A DNA stretch of 16,697 nt from Lobulomyces angularis. Taxonomy: Eukaryota > Chytridiomycota > Chytridiomycetes > Lobulomycetales > Lobulomycetaceae. Positions 8,500 to 16,697 of this stretch are shown here, piece after piece; position 1 is the stretch's first letter; every line of letters starts with the position of its first letter. The stretch covers positions 23,310-40,006 of the forward strand of contig JADHYX010000128.1 in assembly GCA_027604685.1 (NCBI GenBank). Direction: 5' to 3'. The notes below the pieces were generated by a model. The model was not told the DNA's origin. It worked only from the letters and a program-made list of their open reading frames with translations, and ran no database searches. The position numbers and the translations under genes were made by a program.

Positions 8500-10012
8500 A
8501 TGGAAGAAAAGTCGCTATTTTCACTTTTTGTTAAATTGAGACAAAAAATAAGAATGATTGTAATAGCTGCATATTTTATTAGTTTGACTGGGTTATTGAA
8601 TTGTAAATATTATGTAACGTCTTTTTTTTTTTTAACATATTTAATTTTTTTTTTTAAAAAAATTAAAAAAAAAAAATAAAAAAAAAATAAAAAGGTTTAC
8701 AAATTTCAACCATGTTTTTTTTTCCTTTTTTTAAAAAACAAGTTTTACAATGGAATGGTAAATTGGCTGCATTTGTCTGGTAAAGTAGAAAAAAAAAAGT
8801 TACAACATGACTAAAAGTTGGAATTTTTAAAAGGTCTCAAATGGTTTTTCATTTTGAAAAAATTAATGGAGCGAGAGTTACATATTCTGGGGATGATATA
8901 CCAGAGAAAGAAAACGCCATTGTTATAAGCAATCACTTGGGATTTACTGACATCTGTAAAAAAAATTGAAAAAAATTTGAAATTCTCGCATTATTTATAT
9001 AATTTTTTTAATTTTTATTTTTTTTTGTTTCTTTAAAAGATTTACTTCATGGGTTTGCTCAATTAAAAAAAATGCTTTCTGCTCAAAGATATTTTGCAAA
9101 AGGTACAATAAATTTTTTTTTTTTTTTTTCATTTATAGAATTTTTATATAAAAAAAAGTAAAAATTAAAAAAAAAAAGAAATAGTTTATTGAAATATTAT
9201 TTTGTAGATTCTTTAAAATGGATGCCAATTTTTGGTTGGGGATTATATTTGATGGGATTTATTTTTTTAAAGAGAGATTGGTTGGTAAAGAATAATAGAT
9301 TTTTTACAAATTTTATAAATATATATGTCTAATTGAGTTCTATTGAATTAATTTTTTTTTTTTTTTTCATAGGCTGATAGAGGTCGCATTGAGGAAGTAT
9401 TTTCTGGAATAAAGCAGAGAAGGAGTCCTATTTGGGTATTTTTCAAAATTGTAAATTTTTTATTGAATGTCCTTTTTCAAGATTGTTTCTTATGTCGAGG
9501 GAAGCAGAATTACTAAAGAAAAATTACAAAAGAGTAAAGTTTTCGCAAAAAAAAGAAACTTACCAGCTTTAAGATACTTAATGGTTCCACGCACTAAAGG
9601 TTTTGTTGCTACGATAAACTCATTTCGAGAGGATGGCTTGATAAAAGCAGTGTACGACTTGACGTTAATTTATTATAATTCAAAAACAAATGAAATGCAA
9701 CATGCTCCAAATATTGCCAGAGTGTATTCAGATAATCTCAAGGGTAAAAAGAAAAAATTTTTATATTTTATAAATTTAAAATTTTTTTATTTAGAATATA
9801 AATTTCACGTTCATGTAAAAAGACATTTGATAAAAGATCTTCCAAATTCAGAAGAGGAACTTACGAATTGGTTATTACAACAATGGAAAGAAAAAGATGA
9901 CTATCTAGAAGATTATAGACTTAAAAATAACTGGAATTTTTCTTCAACTCTTTCATCTGACAACGATGAAACTGATAAAGTTAAAAACTCAATAAAAAAA
10001 AAAATTAATTAA
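8500..10012 (+). CDS. 1-acyl-glycerophosphate / lysophospholipid acyltransferase (LPLAT, AGPAT3-5/Cst26-like)
   Basis: A membrane-bound acyltransferase transferring acyl-CoA chains to lysophosphatidic acid or lysophosphatidylinositol in the ER. Eight exons: 8500-8602, 8695-8779, 8834-8955, 9040-9102, 9208-9284, 9373-9435, 9482-9743 and 9795-10012; 993 nt, 330 aa, all phases consistent. The N-terminus has a membrane segment (MIVIAAYFISLTGLL, then MFFFPFF). The catalytic motif NHLGFTD (N96-H97-x4-D102) is intact. Block II GFIFLKRDW is at about 141-149, block III EGSR at 177-180 and block IV VPRTKGF at 206-212. The VPRTKGF plus EGSRITKEKLQ..FAKKR..P pattern is typical of the AGPAT3/4/5-yeast Cst26/Psi1 branch rather than the bacterial PlsC-like AGPAT1/2. 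The substrate cannot be decided from sequence. The last intron (51 nt) is in frame and stop-free. Convergent with the coiled-coil gene. Confidence 0.94.
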
Positions 10013-10267
10013 ATATATGTGTTTTATATTGTATCTATATATATTTATATACATATATATTTTTTTTTTTTAAATATTTTTAACTTATATAATTTTGTTC
10101 TTTTTCTTTTTTTTTTTTCTTTTTATTTAATATTTTTCATAATTTTTTTTTAATGATAGTAAAAAAAAAAAAATAAAATAAATAAATAATTATTAAAAAA
10201 GTAAAATTAAATTAATGAAGAATCATGTACAAAGGAAAAAAGAAATTTTTTTCTTTATTTTATTTTT
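10013..10267. other. Convergent spacer between acyltransferase and coiled-coil genes
   Basis: Pure A/T-rich spacer of 255 nt between two stop codons with TATATA and A/T runs. I see no gene or defined terminator in it; it should contain both polyadenylation sites. Confidence 0.5.
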
Positions 10268-12774
10268 TTAAACAGCGGAAGGTAAAACCAACCTACTTGA
10301 TTCACCAGATCTAAATTTGGAAATTGATTCCTCAGCTTGTAAATCAACAAGGTTATTTTTAAACTTTTCGGTATTGTTTACATTAAATAAATTCAAAATT
10401 TTTTCCAAGTCAGTTTTGAAAATTAACTTCATTTCAGTTAAAAGATTTTCAAAAATTTTAATTTGTTTAATCTTTTCTTGATTTATTGAATTTAAAGTGA
10501 TTTTGAGGTTTTTGTTTTCGTCTTTTGTTAATTCCAACTTTTCTTTTAGTAAATCGCTACTTTGGTTGCTTACTTTTGTCTACACAATTAATGCTGATCA
10601 GTTTTTTTTATTTTTTATTTTTTATTACCTCATTGTTTACATTTTGAAGTTTAAACTTTTTTTTACTAAGTTCCGATTCTAAAAAAAAAAATTAAAAAGA
10701 AATAGTAAATATATATGTATATAAATATATATTTATTATTATTTTTTTTTTTGTAAAATACCTAAAGCAACTACTTTCAATTCGGCCTCATTAAGTTTTT
10801 GTAATACAATATCTTTAAATTCTTTCAATTTATCATTTTCAACACTCAAGACTTTATGGATGGTGTCAGACCCAATGGAAAGTAAAAAAGTTTCAATTTT
10901 TTTAACTTTTGGATCTTTTTCTATTTCAATTTTTTTTTTTTCTTCTACATTTTCTACTTCATTTTTCAGATTTTTATCTTGTGAACATTTTATGTTGATA
11001 TTTTTTTTTAAATTTTCGATTTCTTGGGTTTTTTTTTTTAATTCTTCTTCCTAATGACATTTTTTTTATTTTTTATTTTAATTTTTTTAATTATATTATT
11101 TAATTTTTTTTTCATTTTATGTTTTTACTTGTTCGCTACAGATAACTTTCATATTTTCAAATAATAGATCTTCACTTTTAGATTTTCTTGTCTAGAAAGA
11201 TAAAATAAAAATATAAAATTTAATATTACTATTTTTTTTTAAAAAAATAGTTTTTACTTTTATTTTTAAATTTTGCTCCTCCAATGATTTGATAAGTTTG
11301 TCATCTCTTTCCGATTTTTGTAACAAAAATGATAATTTATTTTTTAACTCCTTTATGTCTTTATCTCTTGTTCTGAAAAAAAAAAAAAATTTTGAAAAAA
11401 CAATAAAAAAGTGGTATGTATTACCTAGTTCTAGCAATAACAGAATCGAATTTTAATTTTAATTCATTATATTCTACTTTCAAATTTTCAAAATCAATTA
11501 AATCTTTTTCCAATTTTAATTTTCTTTCCTGTTCTATTTGCTTAATTGTTTCTTTGTTTCGATTTTCTATTTCCAGGTTTAGTTGTTGAATTTCTTCATT
11601 ATTTTTTTTACTTTGTGCTGCTGTTGTTGACGTTGTTTCGGTTGGTAAATTCGTATTGGGTTGTTTTTGTAACTGTGCAGTCAGTTCGTTGATTTTATCC
11701 TAAGTACAAAAAAAAATAAAATAAATGATATTAACAATTTAGTTAAAAAAAAAAATAAAAATAAAAATACAGATAATTTAAATTTTTACCTTAAGTAATT
11801 CAATTTGCTGTGCTCTACCTTTCCAGTTACACTTTTTTGAACCATTTATCTCAGTAAGTTTAGTTAAGTTGAAGTCCTGTCCAACCTCATCGATTAAGAC
11901 TTTCTGCATTAACCTCAAGTCTGACTTTAAAGAACTGGATTTAATTTTTTCATCGTCCAACTTTCTATTGGAGCATTTCAAGTTTTCTTTTAAGTTTTTT
12001 ATCAAAGTTAAAAAATTTTCTCTTTCTTTTTCAAAGTCGTCAGGTGTTTTTAATTCAACTTTTTTTAAATCAGTTTTTTCAAAGTCTCGAATTTTTTTTG
12101 TCATCACCAAATTCAACTGTCTCTCTCTTTCCAAGACGAGATTGATGTTTCTAATTTTTTTTGTTAATTCGATTAATTTTTTTTCTTTCGAGTCCGTTGG
12201 GTTTGTAAATTGTTTAGAGGTGGTCGACTCTCTCTCATCGGATTTGAGAAGTAGACTTAGTTCCTTTGATTTTTTTTCTAGGTCGTTCGTCAAATCGATG
12301 TTTTTATTTCGTAAAGTTTTTAGTTCCAATTTTGTTTCCCAGTCGATATCTCCTTTGTTTGGTAAAGATTCTTTTCCAACAGTAAAATCCTTTTTTTTTT
12401 GTATTTATTATTAATATAATTTCTTTTTTTTTTTTTTTTTTTTTTGAACCTTGACACTTAACTTTTTTTTAAAAAATGTTGTCTCTATTTCATCATCAGA
12501 ATAATTTAAATTCTGTTATATTTTATTTTTTTTTTTAATAAAAAAAAATTTAAAAAAAAAAAAAAAAAAAATAGAAAAAGAACATAAATTAATATATATA
12601 TAAAATATATAAATTATTATTTATTTTTTTTTTTACATCTAAATTCAATTGAGGCATTTCTTGTTCAACTTCACTGCCAGAATCATCAAGAAATCGATTT
12701 TTTTTTTTTTGAATTTCAGTTTCATTGTTGCTTTGTTTTAATGTTTTTTTGGTTTTGTTTCCTTTTGCTTTCAT
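10268..12774 (-). CDS. Coiled-coil protein, CCDC13-like (centriole/cilium)
   Basis: Nine exons on the minus strand: 12774-12637, 12512-12450, 12389-11790, 11699-11425, 11372-11258, 11191-11129, 11050-10762, 10678-10629 and 10579-10268. They total 1905 nt (634 aa) with all phases consistent. It opens with a basic, then Asp/Glu-rich stretch (MKAKGNKTKK.., FLDDSGSEVEQEM). It then becomes almost continuous charged alpha-helical coiled coil. At the end of exon 3, VLIDEVGQDFNLTKL followed by CNWKGRAQQIELLK resembles the conserved (G)WRGRAQQI block I associate with CCDC13, a protein of centriolar satellites and ciliated organisms (from memory). The tail SRLVLPSAV is short and non-coiled. Length is in the CCDC13 range. 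If right, it implies a flagellated life stage. Coiled coils give misleading matches, so a generic coiled-coil protein is the alternative. The ATG lies about 107 nt downstream of the preceding minus-strand frame. Confidence 0.6.
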
Positions 12775-12782
12775 TTAATTAG

Positions 12783-12815
<33 letters not shown>

Positions 12816-12881
12816 GAAAAAAATTTTAATCTTATTCTTAATATTATTCTTTATTATTTTTTAATTTTTTTTTAATCTGAA

Positions 12882-13793
12882 TTAATTAATTACATTAAAC
12901 TGATAATCATTAAAATTGTTAATATTATTAAAGACAAATTGTAGATCAGAGCCAAACCTAAAAACGAGATTAAATTCAACGTTAAAACTACAGGAATTAT
13001 TAATGTCCATCAAATCATTGCTGGAGGAAGTAGAAAAAGGAGAAGTAGGAGATTCTCTTTCCAGCATATCCATATTCATTTTTTTTTTTTTATTTAATTT
13101 TTCTATTATTTCTTCTTCTTCATTATCAAAAAAGATAGCTTCCAATTCACCGCCTTTGCACAGATCTGCAACGGAGTGTGGTGGAGTGAAGTTTTTCATG
13201 TTGTTGTTGTCTTCCTTGTGGTGAGTTTCAAATACTTCGACGTTAAATCGTAGCTTTTCGTTGCCGCAGATTAGTCCAAAACAACAAAAATTTTTTAGAT
13301 TCAAATTTTTAATTTTTTCAAAGATAAAATTTTTACTCAATTCATCAACTTCAATTTTGATTAGTTTAACCAAATTTAATAAATTAAATTTAAAATCAGG
13401 AAAGGAAAAAAATTTTTTTTTTTTTTTATTGCTATTGTTGAAAAATTCATCTCATCCGAACTGTCAGTAATTTGCTTAAATTTTAAAGCAAAACTTTGAC
13501 CAGTACAGTCCAGAGGTAATTTAAAGAGTTGGGTATTTTCCTTTGGCTCCATTGTTGTTACTTGCCAATTGCAATCCACAGAAATATTTTCTAGTATAAT
13601 ATTTTTTGTAACTCTCACTATAATGACTAAAAATTGCTTGATTAAACTTGTTTTGTGGTATATTGGTAAATCGGGAGAAGTTGTATTTTGTGGAATTGAA
13701 AATGTTGTTTGGTTGTTGTGTACTAGATTTGCCTCAACGGATAGTTGGTTTGATAAAGTTGATACTAAATTTAAAACCATGTCTTCATATATC
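12882..13793 (-). CDS. Unrecognised protein or C-terminal part of the zinc-finger gene, frameshifted at a homopolymer
   Basis: Two overlapping minus-strand frames read as one protein. The first, from 13793 (first ATG at 13780), gives VLNLVSTLSNQLSVEANL then IIVRVTKNIILENISVDCNW and CTGQSFALKFKQITDSSDEM. It then loses frame in a run of 15 A followed by 7 T at about 13406-13427 (plus coordinates). One frame over, the protein resumes as FPDFKFNLLNLVKLIKIEVDEL, then FCCFGLICGNEKLRFNVEVFE, an acidic EEEE patch, a Ser-rich stretch and a stop at 12882. No GT-AG intron repairs the break. The alternation of hydrophobic and polar residues suggests beta-strands, but I recognise no family. It may be joined to the upstream zinc-finger exons by an 84-nt intron (13794-13877), or be an independent gene starting at 13780. 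Confidence 0.45.
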
Positions 13794-13873
13794 CTAGTTT
13801 ATAAAAATAAATATATATATTTTTTAATTTTTAAATTTTAATTTTTTTTATTCTTTTTATTTCTTGTTAATAT

Positions 13874-14486
13874 TTACAGTTTGTTTGCAGGATTTTCCAA
13901 AACTTGATCTTCAAATTTAAGGTTTTCAGAAATAGTAAGAGTGGTAGATTGTGGAATAAAAGTTGGTTCACAAGGAATTTTTTTGTGTGTAGTAAGTTGT
14001 TGACGGTTTCTTAATTGAATATTGCAAATCTGAGATGGAAAAGTTTTTAAAAAAAAAAATAGAATTTATTTTTATATTACATTGCAAGTGTACGGTTTTA
14101 ATGAGCTTGAGAAATGGGAAACAATGTGATCCTTCAGCTGACCCTTGTGCTTAAACCTGTTATACAAAAAATGATCAACAAAGAAAATCAATGTGTAAAC
14201 GTACTGCACCGAGCAAGGCCCGTGGGCAGGACTAGATATCCACTTGCAAGTTTGTTGACCAATGGTTTTGTGAAAACAATACACATGTTCATATGTCGCT
14301 CGTTCCTAAAATAAAAAAATTATCTTTTTTAAAAAACTTTATCAAATAAAAAATAAAAAAATTAAAAAGAATAAAAAGATAAAAAAGATTTTTTTTTATA
14401 TAAATTTTTACATTTATAAAAATTTTGTTACAATTTTCCCACAAGCATTTACAAGGATGATCTGCAAAACCTGTAGGATTTGACAT
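13874..14486 (-). CDS. C2H2 zinc-finger protein (PacC/GLI- or RSC9/ARID2-like fingers)
   Basis: Exons on the minus strand: 14486-14412, 14305-14205, 14156-14081 and 14029 onward. Three fingers are seen. Finger 1 is CLWENCNKIF with H-x4-H in TYEHVYCFH. Finger 2 is CKWISSPAHGPC then KGQLKDHIVSH. Finger 3 is KPYTCNIC with LTTHKKIPC, a C2HC variant. The W inside the first two CxWxxC-type knuckles and the KPY linker recall PacC/Rim101, GLI/Zic and the paired fingers of RSC9/ARID2. A DNA-binding or chromatin role follows by family, not shown. Splice donors are GTAAAA, GTACGT and GTAATA; introns are 106, 48 and 51 nt. If exon 4 is read through, it ends at TAA (13876-13874) giving a small protein of about 135 aa. 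If instead GTAAAT at 13877 is a donor, it splices in frame (CT|G) to the frame at 13793. I cannot decide between the two. Confidence 0.7.
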
Positions 14487-14778
14487 AAAAAAAGGTATAA
14501 ATTAAAAAAAAAAAAAAAAAAAAATAATAAATACTTTTTTTTTGCAAGTAAAACCAGTTTTTTTTTTAAATTTTTTTTTTTTTTTTTTATTTAATTAGAA
14601 TTTGTGAAATTTTTACCCCTTTTTTTTTTGAAAGCTCAACATCAAAAAAAAAAAAGAACACCTCACCTATTTTGGTTTTTTTTCTAAAAAATTAATAATT
14701 TTTTATAGACTTTTTTTTTTTTTAATTTATTTAAATTGAAAACTATTAAAAAAAGAAGGAAAAATTGAAAAAAGTATT
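14487..14778. other. Spacer between bZIP and zinc-finger genes
   Basis: Nearly pure A/T-run DNA. On the minus strand a short frame MLSFQKKK ends at a GTAAAA near 14610-14640 and could be a tiny upstream exon of the zinc-finger gene. No matching acceptor is obvious, so I keep the ATG at 14486. Confidence 0.4.
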
Positions 14779-16478
14779 TTAGTATTTATACTTAATGGAG
14801 ACATCCAATGAAATTAATATTAAAAATAAAAATTTCTTTAATAGGGTCTCTTTAAATTGTTTCACATCATCTTTTTCTTTGATAGTTAAATTTTCAAAAA
14901 ACTTTAAATCTTTCTTATTCATTTTAACTCCTCGCGTACAAACAGTATTTTGCTTCAAATCATTAAAGCTATTCAATATTTCTTTTGGAACATTATTTTC
15001 TTTAATAAATACTCTAAAAAGAAAAAAAAAATTTTAAAAAAAAAAATTTGAATAAATGTGCTTACGTGTGAACTTTCACTCTGGAATGCAACCACCCGCC
15101 TTCACTTTTAGATGGAGAACTATTTGAAGAAAATTTAGGAGAACCAGTGGCAATCCTTGAAGGGACTTTGATACCATTTCTAGTAGGAGAATTACTGACA
15201 GTGCTTGTATTACTTGAAGTTTTCGTCATATTTGGTATTATTACTTTGGAATTTGAAGTAATTGCGACGTTACTATCTTTTTCTAGTGCTAAAAAACAAA
15301 AAATAATGTAAAATTAAAAAATTGGTAAAAAAAACTGAACCTGGAGTTGAAGTGAACTTTTTTAGTATAAGATCCAAGTCCTTTTTTCTTTGCAATGCCT
15401 GTTTTTGAAATAAACTAGAATGAGGATTGGGAACCTTCAAAACTGATATTGTTTTTGGACTCGAAGTTGTTCGTAAACCAGAGGTCTTCTTTTCTGCATT
15501 CTTTTCATTCATTTCATTTTCATTGTTAGCACCGGTATTGTCTGACTTTTCTACTTTAATCTCAACCTGCGAAAGTAGTTTTGTAGAAGGTTTTATCTTA
15601 CTAAAACAATTTTCAGCTTGTCTCTTCATTTCCATTTCGCTCTTTTCTTCTTCCTCTTTTTCTAAACTCAAATTGAAAAACTTCAATTTTAATTCCTTAA
15701 AACTCATTTTTAATTTATAATTTTCTTCAGACATCTTTTCCAGTTCAAGCTTTAAATATTTACTTTCCATTCTTTGCTTACGAACTTCATCTTCAAGGGT
15801 TGAGATATATTCTTTTCTGCGCAACCTAAAATTTCTTGCACTGATTTTATTTCTAATTTGCCTACGTTCTTTGGAAGTCAGATTTCTATCTTCGTTCTTA
15901 AAGTCTTCCTGCTCTTCAATCATACCACTTCGTTCCTTCAAGTCACTTAAATCATCCACAGAGCCATTGAGAAGTTGCTTTTTTGATTTTTTGGTGGTGG
16001 TACACTTTTTTTCTACTTTAATTTTAACTTCAGGATCGCTTTCCAAACCAGACATGAGATCGTCATCTGATCCTTTGCTTAAAAATATATCCTTTGGAGA
16101 AATTCCAGTGAGTGGTTGTTCAATAGGAGGTTGTATTGCAGTGCTAGGTGACCAATCATACAGGGGTTGAGTATTACTTTGACTTATTTCGAAAAAAGGT
16201 TTCATTGTAGGAAATATGAATGGGGATATGGAACTTGTACTTAACTGTTCAATTGGGGAAGGGGTGTCTGCCTGTTGTGGAGGTAACAGATTTAAGATAT
16301 TATCATCACTAGGTATTTGAGATTGAGTTAAAGTAATATCTGATTGATTTAAAGAAGGTATGTACAATTCATAGCTGTCATCTTGACTCAGATCTCCAAC
16401 ATTTTCCTCTTCCTCCTGTTGAAAGTTTAAGAAGTTTTCAAAATTAAAATTTTGATTGGTATGCTCTGTTGCTGACAT
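14779..16478 (-). CDS. bZIP transcription factor (fungal type)
   Basis: A nuclear basic-leucine-zipper transcription factor. Exons on the minus strand: 16478-15341, 15288-15066 and 15013-14779; introns 52 and 52 nt (donors GTTCAG and GTAAGC); 1596 nt, about 531 aa. Residues 1-200 are acidic and Ser/Gln/Pro-rich, with hydrophobic-acidic patches (FENFLNFQ, YELYIPSL) that look like activation regions. The basic region is at about 203-222 (KERRQIRNKISARNFRLRR), directly followed by KEYISTLE and a zipper to about 265 with Leu/Met heptads. The N-x2-S-A-R-x-F-R signature with KEYISTLE is characteristic of a widespread fungal bZIP group. The rest is a Lys/Ser-rich linker, then a C-terminal block GGWLHSRVKVHTVFIKENN..PKEIL, which resembles the conserved tail of basidiomycete/mucoromycete relatives. 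The target genes are unknown. The start ATG at 16476-16478 is the first in frame; a divergent gene may begin 156 nt away. Confidence 0.93.
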
Positions 16479-16634
16479 AACTCAATAAAACTTTTTAATC
16501 TTTTGTATAATTAAAAACTATTAAATCTCTTTATTAGAAATATTTATTTTTTCAAAAAAAGAAGAAAACTGTTATTAAAAAAACTGTTTAAAAAACAAAA
16601 TATTTACCCTAAATTTAAAAAAAAAAATAGATCA
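16479..16634. promoter_or_regulatory. Putative bidirectional promoter
   Basis: About 156 nt between the bZIP start (leftward) and a possible rightward gene start. It is AT-rich with A/T tracts and no distinct TATA box. If the right-hand gene is real, this short interval must drive both genes. Confidence 0.35.
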
Positions 16635-16697
16635 ATGAATATTGAAGGGTAAGTCCTTTTTTTTATTTTTTAATAATTGTTTAAGAAACTCTTTGTT
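16635..16697 (+). CDS. Possible 5' end of a divergent gene (partial)
   Basis: ATGAATATTGAAGG is followed at 16649 by GTAAGT, the best donor type seen in this window. A 37-nt intron could end at the TTTAAG at 16680-16685, giving MNIEGNSL in frame to the window edge. A 14-nt first coding exon and very short intron are compatible with the other genes here, but eight residues are too few to name or to confirm. Confidence 0.3.

Noticed and set aside
11869..12414. 181-codon plus-strand open frame rich in Ser/Phe
   Set aside because: It is the antisense of exon 3 of the coiled-coil gene; its composition is what the complement of Lys/Glu codons gives, and it has no family features.
12916..13224. 102-codon plus-strand frame
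   Set aside because: Antisense to the long minus-strand frame; Ser/Phe/Leu-rich shadow with no motif.
15427..16170. Two plus-strand frames of about 97-99 codons
   Set aside because: They lie antisense to the bZIP coding exon, whose minus-strand frame has a definite family signature.

Overview
The window is eukaryotic nuclear DNA and looks like a gene-dense, strongly AT-rich genome of an early-diverging, probably zoosporic (flagellated) fungus. The evidence is: short GT-AG spliceosomal introns (about 35-140 nt) in nearly every gene; a fungal-type bZIP basic region (NKISARNFRLRRKEYISTLE); and a coiled-coil protein carrying a WKGRAQQI motif that I associate with the centriole/cilium protein CCDC13. 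The species is not identifiable from the sequence alone. Long A/T homopolymers are everywhere outside coding exons.

Layout, left to right. (1) 1-1257, plus strand: 3' part of a USP-family deubiquitinase, cut by the window edge upstream of its catalytic Cys box. (2) 1523-2921, minus strand: complete translation initiation factor eIF5, four exons, convergent with the USP gene. (3) About 2.9-8.4 kb: a gene-poor stretch holding one clear gene, an intronless secreted bulb-type (mannose-binding-like) lectin at 6264-6842. Around it are coding-looking but broken fragments: a 45-codon minus-strand ORF near 3.3-3.4 kb, a diverged short duplication near 5.2-5.5 kb, and a frameshifted N-BAR-like multi-exon relic at about 7.4-8.2 kb. 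A direct repeat links the lectin 3' flank to the long intron of that relic. (4) 8500-10012, plus strand: an eight-exon 1-acyl-glycerophosphate/lysophospholipid acyltransferase. (5) 10268-16478: a run of minus-strand genes, read right to left as bZIP transcription factor, C2H2 zinc-finger protein (with a following reading frame that may belong to it, containing a homopolymer frameshift), and the nine-exon CCDC13-like coiled-coil protein. (6) 16635-end, plus strand: a possible divergent gene start sharing a roughly 156-nt promoter interval with the bZIP gene.

The conserved genes cover protein turnover, translation initiation, phospholipid remodelling, transcription and (by inference) centriole/cilium biology. 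They share no obvious pathway, so the window reads as ordinary fungal housekeeping synteny interrupted by one accessory island containing the lectin and decayed fragments. I see no CRISPR, tRNA, rRNA or recognisable transposon. All exon boundaries were read by eye from GT/AG sites, reading phase and family similarity.
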